Assembly: GCA_002923375.1 (NCBI GenBank)
Contig: BEIJ01000001.1
Span: forward strand, 372,001 to 436,000
DNA from: a bacterium HR33
GTDB taxonomy: Bacteria > Gemmatimonadota > Gemmatimonadetes > Gemmatimonadales > GWC2-71-9
Length of the DNA: 64,000 bases
Reading direction: 5' to 3'
Below are positions 8,871-16,870 of this stretch, one piece after another. A model generated the notes under the pieces. That model did not search any database, was not told the origin of the DNA, and saw nothing but the letters and a program-made list of their open reading frames with translations. How positions within the stretch are numbered: the first letter of the stretch is position 1; the number at the start of each line of letters is the position of its first letter. The position numbers and the translations under genes were made by a program.

Positions 8871-9424
8871 GGCGCCGATTCCCCCGGTTGCAAAAGCGGG
8901 GGCACGTCCAGCAGCCAGAACCCTGCGATCTGACCCGCTTCGTCAACTTCCAAGAGGAGATTGTCGGCCAACTGCACCACTGTCACACTGCGCTTGGGAC
9001 CCACCATCAGGTGTATTACAGACTGATCCTCGCTCTTTTCGGCCGCCAGCGACGTTTCCAGCTCCACGGCGGCGATGCCGGGCTGGGAGGGCCGCGATGG
9101 AACGCTCAACTTCCCCGTCGAGCTAGCCCGCGGAGGTCTCAATTCCGGTACCACCGTGGTTTTGGGCCAGACCGCAATCTCCAAGCCTGTGAGTACTCCC
9201 CGATTCACGTCCAGCACCACGTAGGCTCCGTCGGTCCCGGCGATCTCCACCGAGCCGGTCAGGCCGCCGCCCTCACCGGCACCGCTGAAGTGACCGGACA
9301 AAATTTCGGTCTCGGGATCCCATTTGAAGGCGATGGCCGGCAAAGCTCCGCTCAGCGGCTGCACTCGCGCGGAAAGCTCCTTGCCGCCTACCGCTCTTGC
9401 CGACGGTTTTTTGGAGCGTGCCAC
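8867..9424 (-). CDS. Protein with two DUF2283-like repeats
   Basis: 185 residues, no signal peptide. Two halves show the same short pattern. The first runs FKWDPETEILSGHFSG to YVVLDVNRGVLTGLEIAV; the second ends VVQLADNLLLEVDEAGQIAG then FWLLDVPPL. This 'D-x-E-x-L ... L-D-x-x-G-x-I-x-G-x-E-I-L' layout resembles the small DUF2283 (YuzE) domain, usually found singly. The two halves are joined by a Pro/Ser/Arg-rich linker (PPRASSTGKLSVPSRPSQ). Its function is unknown. It sits between the aminotransferase (17-base gap) and the amidohydrolase (ATGA overlap). The repeat assignment is by eye and moderate in confidence. Confidence 0.6.
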   Translation of the reverse strand: MARSKKPSARAVGGKELSARVQPLSGALPAIAFKWDPETEILSGHFSGAGEGGGLTGSVEIAGTDGAYVVLDVNRGVLTGLEIAVWPKTTVVPELRPPRASSTGKLSVPSRPSQPGIAAVELETSLAAEKSEDQSVIHLMVGPKRSVTVVQLADNLLLEVDEAGQIAGFWLLDVPPLLQPGESAP

Positions 9425-9441
9425 CGGTTCTCCCCAGCGAC

Positions 9442-10665
9442 CTATGAAGCGGCGTGCGCCGCCTCGAGTTTACGGGCGAAGCGCGCCAGACGCTCCAGCG
9501 CGCGATTGAGATCTTTTTCCGACGCCGCAAAGGAAAGCCGCACCCATCTCGGATCCCCGAACGCGTCCCCCGGCACGAGCGCGACTCCCTCGCTCGCCAT
9601 CAGCTGCTGGCAAAAGTCGGAGGCGCTCGAAATACCGCCGTCGAAATACTGATCTACCCGGAAGAAGAAGTAGAACGCACCCAGCGGCTCTACGAACTCC
9701 ACACCCGGCAGATGCTGGCGGAAGTAAGCCACCACCAAATCGCGGCGCCGGCGGAACGCTTCCACCATCGCCGCCACCTCGGCTTCCACCCGGTCGTCCC
9801 CGAAAGCGGCAGCGGCGGCCCACTGGGCCGGCTGAGAGGCGCCGCTCGTTATGTGAGTTTGCAGAGCGGCCATCGCCTGCGCTATCGGGCGCGGCGCCAG
9901 AGCCACGCCTATGCGCCAGCCCGTCATGGCGTACGCTTTGCTGGCACCGTAGATCACCACCACCCGCTGCAAAAGCTCGTCGGGAAGATCCAGCACCGAG
10001 GGAGCCGGGCCGGAACCGTAGTGAATCCTGCGGTATATCTCGTCGGAGATCAGCCACATCCCCCGACTGCCGGTCCATTCGGCCAGAGCTTTCAGTTCGG
10101 AACGGGAATAGACCGCTCCCGTAGGATTGACTGGCGAGCAGAGGATGACTCCCCTGGTCCGGCTGTCTGCGTGGCGCTCCAGAGTATCCACGTCCACCTT
10201 CAGGCTCCACTCTATGTCCCCCGGCACCAGAACCGGCTCGGCTCGAGCCAAGTGAACTATTTGCGGGTACGACACCCAGGCCGGAGAAGGAATGAGTACC
10301 CGGTCTCCGGGACCGAAAAGGGTCATGCACGCGTTGTAGATCGATTGCTTGGCTCCCGTGGAGATTACCACATTGTCTGCGTTTACCGGCCGGCCTCCGG
10401 AGAGCAACGAAAGATGATGGGCCACCGCGGCCCTGAGTTCCAGAATGCCGGCCGTGGGGGGATAGTGGGTCTTGCCCTGCTGGATCGCCCGGATCCCCGC
10501 CTCCGCCACAAGCTTGGGAGTGTCGAAATCCGGCTCTCCGGCCGAAAGATCGATGATGTCTTCCCCGGCAGCGCGGCGCCGCTGAGCCTCCTGGTTTATA
10601 GACACCGTCTCCGAGGGCTTCAGATACTGCAGGTTTTTCGACAGTGGGAACTCTTCGGCGCTCAT
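9442..10665 (-). CDS. Class I/II pyridoxal-phosphate aminotransferase (aspartate aminotransferase-like)
   Basis: 407 residues from the ATG at 10665 (MSAEEFPLSKNLQYLKPSET); the longer frame upstream is unconserved and overlaps the D-aminopeptidase gene. It is a fold-type I aminotransferase of the Ib aspartate aminotransferase group: the N-terminal IIDLSAGEPDFDTPK, a middle SPVNPTGAVYS (NPTG motif), the DEIYRRIHY stretch, and the PLP lysine in YGASKAYAMTGWRIG, with a late arginine in VRLSFA for the substrate carboxylate. Such enzymes exchange amino groups between aspartate or other amino acids and 2-oxoglutarate. It is four bases from the M55 D-aminopeptidase gene, consistent with catabolism of released amino acids. 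Confidence 0.92.
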   Translation of the reverse strand: MSAEEFPLSKNLQYLKPSETVSINQEAQRRRAAGEDIIDLSAGEPDFDTPKLVAEAGIRAIQQGKTHYPPTAGILELRAAVAHHLSLLSGGRPVNADNVVISTGAKQSIYNACMTLFGPGDRVLIPSPAWVSYPQIVHLARAEPVLVPGDIEWSLKVDVDTLERHADSRTRGVILCSPVNPTGAVYSRSELKALAEWTGSRGMWLISDEIYRRIHYGSGPAPSVLDLPDELLQRVVVIYGASKAYAMTGWRIGVALAPRPIAQAMAALQTHITSGASQPAQWAAAAAFGDDRVEAEVAAMVEAFRRRRDLVVAYFRQHLPGVEFVEPLGAFYFFFRVDQYFDGGISSASDFCQQLMASEGVALVPGDAFGDPRWVRLSFAASEKDLNRALERLARFARKLEAAHAAS

Positions 10666-10669
10666 CGTC

Positions 10670-11578
10670 TCAAGGCTCCAGGTTGAACGCGTAGGTCGTG
10701 ACGAACTCGAGGAACCGGGAAACCGCCAAAATGTCGGGTCCCACATAACGGATGCTGTGGGCGTCCACCCGCTCCACAATCGGCAGGTACGCCAACACCT
10801 CGGCAGGGCGGTAGTGCTTGAATCTTAACTCCAGAGCGACAGGAGCGGGGAGGACCAAGGGCTTGAACCGCTCCAGCTGCCGCAACGCCACAGCCACCTT
10901 CTCTCCGATCAACCGGCGCGCCGCCTCGGGGGTCAGCGTCTCCGCGGAATGAAAACTCAAGGCCCGTTTCACCACCGCGGCCTCCACATCGCCCAGCAGA
11001 GCCTTGAGCTCGGATACGGCCACGTCGTCTCCCGATACCATCACCACCGGCACCCCGAAGTAGCCCGCAATCGCCGCGTTGATCCCTCCCTCGGGCATCG
11101 ACCTCCCGTTCAAGCGGACGTCTTGTAATCGGGCGCTAGATATGGTGTGAGCCCTGACACCCCGGGGATTCACCGCCGAAGCGTGGTAACCGATGAAAAT
11201 GGCGGCGTGAAAGGTGCTGTCGATACCCTGCATCATCATCAAAGGCCGCGGCCACGAGCGCACCACCACCACGTCCTCGGGCAGCTCCTCGATCAAGAGG
11301 TTCTCCCCGTTCCCGTGAGAATCGCTCACCACTATCTGGGTAGCCCCCGCCGATTTAGCCGCTGCGATCGCCGCATTGACTTCCGCCGTCATGAAACGGC
11401 GGTACCGCTCGTACTCGAACCCGCCGGGCCCCAGCTGATCGGGAGTCACCGTCCCCACAACCCCTTCCATGTCGGCGGAGATATAGACCTTAAGAGCCCT
11501 GGCACTCCGGCCTTCTTGAGCCCCAAGAGGTGCAACCGCCGCACAGAGCAGAAACGCCAACCAGCCAATCCTGGACAT
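10670..11578 (-). CDS. M55 family D-aminopeptidase (DppA-like), exported
   Basis: 302 residues with a signal peptide (MSRIGWLAFLLCAAVAPLGAQ). The mature N-terminus LKVYISADMEGVVG carries the D-x-E metal motif of M55 peptidases, followed by VVSDSHGNGENLL and FIGYHASAV, which hold further zinc ligands. DppA of Bacillus cleaves N-terminal D-amino acids from short peptides and is linked to peptidoglycan-peptide salvage. Here the signal peptide points to the periplasm, unlike cytoplasmic B. subtilis DppA. The ATG at 11578 overlaps the stop of the P1-family peptidase in a TGATG junction. A complete dipeptide ABC importer lies at 20590-26170, so the pair may feed peptide uptake. Confidence 0.9.
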   Translation of the reverse strand: MSRIGWLAFLLCAAVAPLGAQEGRSARALKVYISADMEGVVGTVTPDQLGPGGFEYERYRRFMTAEVNAAIAAAKSAGATQIVVSDSHGNGENLLIEELPEDVVVVRSWPRPLMMMQGIDSTFHAAIFIGYHASAVNPRGVRAHTISSARLQDVRLNGRSMPEGGINAAIAGYFGVPVVMVSGDDVAVSELKALLGDVEAAVVKRALSFHSAETLTPEAARRLIGEKVAVALRQLERFKPLVLPAPVALELRFKHYRPAEVLAYLPIVERVDAHSIRYVGPDILAVSRFLEFVTTYAFNLEP

Positions 11579-12750
11579 CAACGCCCCCTGATCGCTCCAT
11601 AGCGCCTGAGAATCGCTACCGTGGTATCGAGAGGCAACGCCTCCACCGTTCCCCGATATCCTTTCACAGTCGTCGCAAGAAAAAGTGAATTGTAAATCGC
11701 CTCTTCGGTCGCCTCGATCACCGCCTGAAAGAGAGGACTCATCTGCTCGTTCCCCAATAGCCCCGCGGCTGAAAGTTCCGATACCCTCACGGTACTAAAA
11801 GCGATCACGTAATCCCCGGACCCGTTGCTCATAGAACTCCCGGTCCGGGCCAGCCCCGCCAGCGCCCTCCGCGCCAACCTCTCCAAATTGCGGTGATCCA
11901 GGGGAGCGTCGGTGGCCACGACTATCATTATCGAGCCATCCGGGTTGGTTTCTTCGGGCGACCGGGCGGCACCGCTCAAGTAGTAACTGCCCAGCTCCAT
12001 ACCCACCGGGGCTCCGTTGATGGTCAGCACGCCTCCGTAGTTCGACTGCACCAATACCCCCACAGTCCACCCGCCCAAACTCTCCGGCAGCCTCCGGCTG
12101 GAAGTACCGATACCCCCCTTCCATCCGAAGGCTCGCGTTCCCCTGCCCGCCCCCACGCTCCCCTGCTCGACGGGACCGCTCCCGGCAGCCCGCAGAGCCC
12201 GAAGCACGTCGCCCTCGCTCACCGGCCTCAGCCTTATGTGATTCAGAAAACCGTCGTTGGTCTCCCCTACCACCACATTGACGGACCTCACCTCTTCGTT
12301 ACCGGGCAAAGACAGCAGGTATCCGACCAGCGCGTCGGCCGCCCGGTGCACGCAAAGCGTGCAGGTGAGCACGATGGGGGACTCTAGCTCGCCCAGCTCC
12401 TGTACCTGGGTGAAGCCTACCAGCTTTCCGAATCCGTTGCCCACCACGATGGCCGCCGGAACTTTTTCTCTGAAGATGTTTCCCCCGTGCGGCAGAATCG
12501 CCGTAACTCCGGTATTGATCGAATCCCCCGCGACTATGGTGACCTGCCCGACCAAAACCCCATCCACATCGGTAATCGCGTTGTTCGGTCCGGGAGGCAG
12601 GACCCCGACTACCACACCCAGATCCCGGGCGCTCTTCCGCTCCCCGCCTTGGGACGCAGAAACCGGCGTCGCCAAGGCAAGCGCAACCGATACGGCCAGC
12701 AGACCCAGCACCATGGCACCGAATTTAGCCCATCTGCCAGGGCGGCGCAC
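11578..12750 (-). CDS. P1-family aminopeptidase (DmpA/BapA-like), exported
   Basis: 390 residues. An N-terminal signal peptide (through VALALATPVSA) precedes a DmpA/BapA fold: ARDLGVVVGVLPPGPNNAITDVDGV near the start, then RGTRAFGWKGGIGTSSR and the strand TVGVLVQSNYGG in the middle. P1 (DmpA-family) enzymes are self-cleaving N-terminal nucleophile hydrolases that release L-, D- or beta-amino acids from peptide N-termini. I did not assign the nucleophile with certainty. Start is a GTG at 12750; an ATG at 12714 is possible but would shorten the signal's basic end. It is first in the ten-gene minus-strand run and is coupled by overlap to the M55 peptidase. Confidence 0.88.
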   Translation of the reverse strand: MRRPGRWAKFGAMVLGLLAVSVALALATPVSASQGGERKSARDLGVVVGVLPPGPNNAITDVDGVLVGQVTIVAGDSINTGVTAILPHGGNIFREKVPAAIVVGNGFGKLVGFTQVQELGELESPIVLTCTLCVHRAADALVGYLLSLPGNEEVRSVNVVVGETNDGFLNHIRLRPVSEGDVLRALRAAGSGPVEQGSVGAGRGTRAFGWKGGIGTSSRRLPESLGGWTVGVLVQSNYGGVLTINGAPVGMELGSYYLSGAARSPEETNPDGSIMIVVATDAPLDHRNLERLARRALAGLARTGSSMSNGSGDYVIAFSTVRVSELSAAGLLGNEQMSPLFQAVIEATEEAIYNSLFLATTVKGYRGTVEALPLDTTVAILRRYGAIRGR

Positions 12751-12851
12751 CGCAGTGGCGCAACCGGGTGCAGTTGAATCCGCAACTGGTAACCGCTACC
12801 ATCATCGTAGCTGAGGAACCCTACTGCGGCTCTTTCACAACCGAGGTCGTG

Positions 12852-14144
12852 GTGCACTGGAGGTTCGAGCCTGTATTCGACGCCGCCCATCGGGCGGCCC
12901 TGGAGACCGGTAAGAGCTTGGTCTATGTCTGCCCCCCGGCGGCGTGGGCCATCGCCCCCCTTTTAAACCGGCTCAAGCCGGCCGCCTCGGGCACTGTGCT
13001 CCTGGCGGTAGTCCCGGAACGGGAACTGGCGATCTCCGTAGCCCAGGCTATCGAGCGAGTTCCGGAGCTCGCTCCGGCCCACCCGTGCACCGGCTTGGCA
13101 CGCACCGAACGCCTGTTACGAGATAATTCCCTGCGCAGTCTGGCGGCAACCGTTCCCGATGCCATGGAGCTGGTCGGGCGAGCCGCTCTGAAGTTGGAAA
13201 CCATATCCTATGTGCTGATAGGCTGGCCCGAGAGCATGAGGCTCTTGGGTCAGCTCGAGCAGCTCGACCTCTTGCTGGCCGAAGCAGCTCGGGCGCAACG
13301 GCTGGTGCTCACCTCCAGGGAGTCGGCGGCGGCGGACTTTCTAGAGCGGCATGCCCACCGCGCTCCGGTGGTGCAGGCTGCTCCGCTGCCGGCGGAATCG
13401 CTGGGATCGGTGTGGTACGGAATCGCGCCCTTGGAACAGCGGCCCCATGCGCTCCGCACCGCCCTCGATCTGGTGAACCCGATACATCCCTTGGTGCTGG
13501 ATCCGAACCGCGCACCGGAGCACCCGGAGCCGGTACCTCCTCCAGGTTCCGCCGAAGCCGTGCCTCACGATTGGGCAGTGGTTCTCGACTTACCTTCCGC
13601 CGACTTGCTGGCATGGCTCAAATCTCAAGCCAAAGATGTGGCCATACTCCTTTCGGCCGGCCAAGTGGAATATCTGCAGCTCATAGCATCGCCCCTCAAA
13701 CCGCTCAAGCTGAGCTCCGCCCCGGACCGGGCTCGAGATCTGCTTTTTACCTTGAGGCAGCGGGTACGGGATCGACTGGAGGAGGGCCCGCTTTGGGCCG
13801 AGCTCTTTACCCTGGAAGCACTGTTTGACGAGTACGACCCGGCGCTGGTGGCGGCCGCGGCGCTCTCGTTGAGCGCACGCCCGCCCCGGCGAGATGAAAC
13901 CGTGTCAGCGTGGGTGAGATTGAGGGTCAACGTAGGCCGCAGAGACCGCATAAAAGTTTCCGACTTGGTGGGGGCATTGCTCAACGGAGTTCGGCTCCCC
14001 AAGGACGACGTGGGGCGGGTGGAGCTGCACGATGGGTTCGCCCTCATAGACGTGCGGGCACCCGTGGCCGAACACGCCCTCCGGGAACTCAACGGGATGA
14101 CTCTGCGGGGCAAGAAAGTATCGGCGGTTGTGGATCCCCGCTGA
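12852..14144 (+). CDS. Degenerate DEAD-box protein with intact DbpA RNA-binding domain
   Basis: About 430 residues. The last 70 or so (DRIKVSDLVGALLNGVRLPKD onward, ending LNGMTLRGKKVSAVVD) form a DbpA/CsdA-type RNA-binding domain, which in E. coli DbpA recognises 23S rRNA. The rest follows a DEAD-box helicase layout but has lost its motifs. The Walker A place reads ALETGKSLVYV, the DEAD place reads YVLIGWPESM, the SAT place reads LVLTSRESAAADFLERH, and the second RecA domain is short, with AVVLDLPS where helicases have the VINYDLP strand. ATP-driven unwinding is therefore unlikely, and an RNA-binding or scaffold role in ribosome assembly is inferred. Start GTG 12852 follows GAGG; a GTG at 12768 is the alternative. 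Confidence 0.75.
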   Translation: MHWRFEPVFDAAHRAALETGKSLVYVCPPAAWAIAPLLNRLKPAASGTVLLAVVPERELAISVAQAIERVPELAPAHPCTGLARTERLLRDNSLRSLAATVPDAMELVGRAALKLETISYVLIGWPESMRLLGQLEQLDLLLAEAARAQRLVLTSRESAAADFLERHAHRAPVVQAAPLPAESLGSVWYGIAPLEQRPHALRTALDLVNPIHPLVLDPNRAPEHPEPVPPPGSAEAVPHDWAVVLDLPSADLLAWLKSQAKDVAILLSAGQVEYLQLIASPLKPLKLSSAPDRARDLLFTLRQRVRDRLEEGPLWAELFTLEALFDEYDPALVAAAALSLSARPPRRDETVSAWVRLRVNVGRRDRIKVSDLVGALLNGVRLPKDDVGRVELHDGFALIDVRAPVAEHALRELNGMTLRGKKVSAVVDPR

Positions 14145-14146
14145 GC

Positions 14147-14437
14147 CTAGCGCCTGCGATTGAGAGCGTCTTTGAGAGCCTGTCCTGCCCTAAACAGAGG
14201 GGCCAAAGCGGCTTTTATGGGAATCGGCGCCCCGGTTCTGGGATCGCGCCCTATTCGAGCCGGTCGTTTCCTGGCCAGGAAGGTGCCGAATCCAGTGATC
14301 TGCACCCTTCCGCCCCGCCTCAGCTCCGAGGCGATCAAACCGTTAGCCCCGAAAAGCAACTCTACCACCCGGGCGGCCTTCGCTTTGGGTAGGTCAGCCC
14401 GGTTGGCCAGTGTCTCGATCAGTTCGGACTTGTTCAC
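14147..14437 (-). CDS. HU-family DNA-binding protein
   Basis: 96 residues from a GTG start. The HU/IHF fold is plain: helices in MNKSELIETLANRADLPKAKAARVVELLFG, the strand motif RVQITGFGTFLARKRPARIGR, the DNA-embracing arm RDPRTGAPIPIKAALAPLF, and the final helix. It bends and compacts DNA as a homodimer. The basic tail NRRR is slightly longer than usual. The gene converges with the DbpA-domain gene with only two bases between their stops, and is divergent from thymidine kinase. Whether it is HU proper or an IHF-like paralogue cannot be told from sequence alone. Confidence 0.93.
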   Translation of the reverse strand: MNKSELIETLANRADLPKAKAARVVELLFGANGLIASELRRGGRVQITGFGTFLARKRPARIGRDPRTGAPIPIKAALAPLFRAGQALKDALNRRR

Positions 14438-14509
14438 CTGCCCACCCCTCTGAAACCGCCCGCAATATCGCTATCCTCGCCGTAACCGCAACTCCCCACA
14501 GCTTGACGC

Positions 14510-14538
14510 TTGCATCTGCTTTCGATTCCCGATAACCT
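14510..14538 (+). promoter_or_regulatory. Candidate sigma-70-type promoter of thymidine kinase
   Basis: TTGCAT and TAACCT are separated by 17 bases, 26 bases before the tdk start codon. The -10 box is identical to that of the stronger candidate before gcvH, which supports it. The region lies in the divergent gap between HU and tdk. Confidence 0.4.
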
Positions 14539-14564
14539 GAGCGCTAACCGGTAAGCTGCGGGCC

Positions 14565-15167
14565 ATGTACCAGAAGAGCCAGGGCGGTTGGATCGAAGTC
14601 ATTGCGGGAGTGATGTTCAGCGGCAAGAGCGAGGAGCTGATTCGCCGCGTGCGCCGGGCGGTCATCGCCAAGAAAAAGGTGCAGGTGTTCAAGTCGCATC
14701 TGGACGACCGCTACGGAGTATACTCGGTGACAACCCACGACGGCCTGGCGGTGGAAGCGCAGCCGGTGAGCAGCTCCGTCGAGATTGCAGAAAAAGTGAG
14801 ACCCGACACCACGGTGGTGGCGATCGACGAAGCCCAGTTTCTGGACCACGGGATCGTAGCGGTGGCCACCGCCCTGGCGGAACGGGGAGTGCGGGTGATT
14901 CTGGCGGGCACCGACACCGATTTCCGGGGCGAGCCCTTCGGCCCGATGCCCCAGTTGCTGGCCGTAGCCGAGCGGGTGGACAAATTGCACGCGATTTGCG
15001 TGCGCTGCGGCGATCCGGCGTGCAGAAATCAGCGACTCATAGACGGCAAGCCCGCCCCTTACGACTCGCCGACCATCATGGTGGGGGGCAGTGAGAGCTA
15101 CGAGGCCCGCTGCCGCCGATGTCACGAGGTCCCGCGGCCGGATGCAGCCCAGACCAGCCTGCTCTGA
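14565..15167 (+). CDS. tdk: Thymidine kinase
   Basis: 200 residues, the usual size for the type II (TK1-like) family. It phosphorylates thymidine or deoxyuridine with ATP in the pyrimidine salvage pathway. Visible: P-loop [18 protein letters not shown]; Walker [16 protein letters not shown] (DEAQF); the lasso region [14 protein letters not shown]; and a zinc site made of CVRCGDPAC and a C-terminal CRRCHE pair. The start ATG at 14565 is the only one that includes the full P-loop strand. The gene begins a plus-strand group followed closely by coaE. No truncation or missing residue is evident. Confidence 0.95.
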   Translation: MYQKSQGGWIEVIAGVMFSGKSEELIRRVRRAVIAKKKVQVFKSHLDDRYGVYSVTTHDGLAVEAQPVSSSVEIAEKVRPDTTVVAIDEAQFLDHGIVAVATALAERGVRVILAGTDTDFRGEPFGPMPQLLAVAERVDKLHAICVRCGDPACRNQRLIDGKPAPYDSPTIMVGGSESYEARCRRCHEVPRPDAAQTSLL

Positions 15168-15203
15168 TTCGCGCCCTAGGGCGCCACGGGCCCGCTCCCG
15201 GAC

Positions 15204-16364
15204 ATGCTGAACGTCGCCCTAACGGGCAACATAGCTTCGGGCAAGAGCACGGTACTCGGCTGGTTCTCGCAGTGGGGCGCCACGGTGATCGACGCCGACC
15301 GATTGGTCCGAGAATCACAGCGCCCCGGCTCGCCGGTCTGGGAAGAGATCCGAAAGCGTTTTGGCGACGCCGTAATCCTGCCCGACGGCGAGCTCGATCG
15401 GGCCGCGCTGAGGAGGCTCATATTCCGGGACGACCGCGCCCGAGAGGATCTCAACGCGATCGTACATCCGGCCGTCAGAGAGCGGCGCCGGGCTTTGGCG
15501 GCGGAAGCCGAAGCCCGGGGTGATTTAGTACTGGTGAGCGACATCCCCCTGTTGTTCGAGACCGGGGATCCCGCAGCGTTCGACCTGATCGTCCTAGTCG
15601 ACGCTCCCGCCGAACTGAGAAAGCAGAGACTGGTGTCGCTCCGGGGCATCGACCCCCAGGAAGCCGATCGCATGCTGGCGGCACAATTGCCGTCCGAAGC
15701 CAAGCGGCCTCGCAGCCACGTAGTCCTAGACAACGGGGGATCCCTAGACCAACTCAGAGGCGCGGCGTGGGAAGCTTGGCGCGAAATCCGCAAACGCGCG
15801 GCACGAAAAGCGCTGGGAGGCTTCGGGAAGCTGCTGGTGGTGACCTCCAGTCTGGGCGACACAGCCTGTCATTTCGCGGGAACGTTAGCCCGGTACCGGG
15901 ACGCGGGCATAGAGATCTGTCTGGCCAGGGTTCCGCCCGAGTCCGAACCCGGGGCGGCGGCCAGCGAGTTTTTCCGCGAACTCGGGATCGAGCGCGAGAT
16001 ACCGATCTCCAGCCCGGACTCCCTGCGGCAGCTGTTGGAGAATTTCAACCCCGCGGTGGTGCTGGGCTTCGACCCCTCCTCAACGGACCGCCGGCGCGCC
16101 GCTGCCGGCCGCACCGCCCGGGAGGCGTGGTACGCCGCCGGAAGACCCGGACGGCTGTTTTATGCCCTCGAAGAGCGGGGAAAGGAAGCGGCGGCCCGAT
16201 TGGATGTAAGGCCCTGGCGGGATCTCAAAAGCAGGGTCCTCGAAGCATCCCGAGACCCGGAGTGCGCCGGGCGGGGGTCCGGAGAGAATTCCGGAGCTTG
16301 GGAGTGTTACCTGGCGGAGGGGGAGCTTTACGGGGAGCTTAAGGATCTTTTTGGGGGCCCATGA
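15204..16364 (+). CDS. coaE: Dephospho-CoA kinase fused to a degenerate PIG-L/LmbE-like domain
   Basis: 386 residues, against about 200 for ordinary CoaE. Residues 1-208 are dephospho-CoA kinase (last step of CoA synthesis): P-loop GNIASGKST at 8-16, IDADRLVRE, the lid/CoA region IVHPAVRERRRAL and LLFETGDP. From residue 210 a second domain begins LLVVTSSLGDT then HFAGTLARYRDAGIEICLARV, which matches the opening of PIG-L/LmbE N-deacetylases. The zinc motif (normally P-H-P-D-D-E) reads SSLGDT, and the later H-x-x-H region reads FDPSSTDRRRAAAG. The second domain thus looks catalytically dead. The start lies 36 bases after tdk. Kinase call firm; domain-2 identity by eye. Confidence 0.85.
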   Translation: MLNVALTGNIASGKSTVLGWFSQWGATVIDADRLVRESQRPGSPVWEEIRKRFGDAVILPDGELDRAALRRLIFRDDRAREDLNAIVHPAVRERRRALAAEAEARGDLVLVSDIPLLFETGDPAAFDLIVLVDAPAELRKQRLVSLRGIDPQEADRMLAAQLPSEAKRPRSHVVLDNGGSLDQLRGAAWEAWREIRKRAARKALGGFGKLLVVTSSLGDTACHFAGTLARYRDAGIEICLARVPPESEPGAAASEFFRELGIEREIPISSPDSLRQLLENFNPAVVLGFDPSSTDRRRAAAGRTAREAWYAAGRPGRLFYALEERGKEAAARLDVRPWRDLKSRVLEASRDPECAGRGSGENSGAWECYLAEGELYGELKDLFGGP

Positions 16365-16373
16365 AGAGGCTGC

Positions 16374-16402
16374 TTGACACCTCGCGCCGGTACGCATAAC
16401 CT
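16374..16402 (+). promoter_or_regulatory. Strong candidate promoter of gcvH-gcvP
   Basis: A consensus -35 box TTGACA is followed after exactly 17 bases by TAACCT, 39 bases before the gcvH ATG. No glycine riboswitch is visible: the leader is too short for the tandem aptamers seen upstream of gcv operons elsewhere. Confidence 0.6.
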
Positions 16403-16441
16403 TCGCCGCGACGATCACCCATCTAACTACTCGATAGTCCA

Positions 16442-16831
16442 ATGTCCAAGATTCCGGAAGATTTGCACTACACCGAAGAGCACGAATACGTGAAGCAGAC
16501 CGACGATCCCGGAGTGGTACAGATCGGGATCACCGACTACGCGCAGAGCGAGCTGGGCGACGTGGTCTATGTCGATCTGCCGGAGGTGGGCGAGAAATTC
16601 GCCCGTATGGATGTTTTCGGCACGATCGAGGCGGTCAAAGCCGTATCCGAGCTCTTCTGCCCGGTGGCGGGAGAGGTGGTGGAAGTCAACGAAGCGCTGG
16701 AGGGGGATCCTAGCTTGGTCAACAAGGACCCCTACGGGGAGGGGTGGATGATCCGGCTCAGGATCCGCAATCCGGCCGAGCTCGACCAGCTGCTGACCGC
16801 CGCCGATTACGCCCAGCACATCGGCGAGTAG
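16442..16831 (+). CDS. gcvH: Glycine cleavage system H protein
   Basis: 129 residues, normal length. GcvH carries the lipoyl arm that shuttles the aminomethyl group between the P, T and L proteins. The lipoyl-domain signature is intact: HEYVKQTDDPGVVQIGITDYAQSELG is the opening region (seen as its separate parts) and the lipoylated lysine is K66 in GTIEAVKAVSELF. The ATG at 16442 sits 40 bases after a strong promoter. gcvP follows 39 bases downstream; gcvT is not in the window. The neighbouring LplA-like gene (19770) and the lipA/lipB genes further on could supply its cofactor. Confidence 0.96.
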   Translation: MSKIPEDLHYTEEHEYVKQTDDPGVVQIGITDYAQSELGDVVYVDLPEVGEKFARMDVFGTIEAVKAVSELFCPVAGEVVEVNEALEGDPSLVNKDPYGEGWMIRLRIRNPAELDQLLTAADYAQHIGE

Positions 16832-16870
16832 GGGCGGACGGTTCTGCCATCCGCCGTGAGAGCCTGAGCC

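Noticed and set aside
16403-16441. Possible glycine riboswitch before gcvH
   Set aside because: The leader is only about 35 bases, too short for a glycine aptamer, and no matching conserved core is visible.
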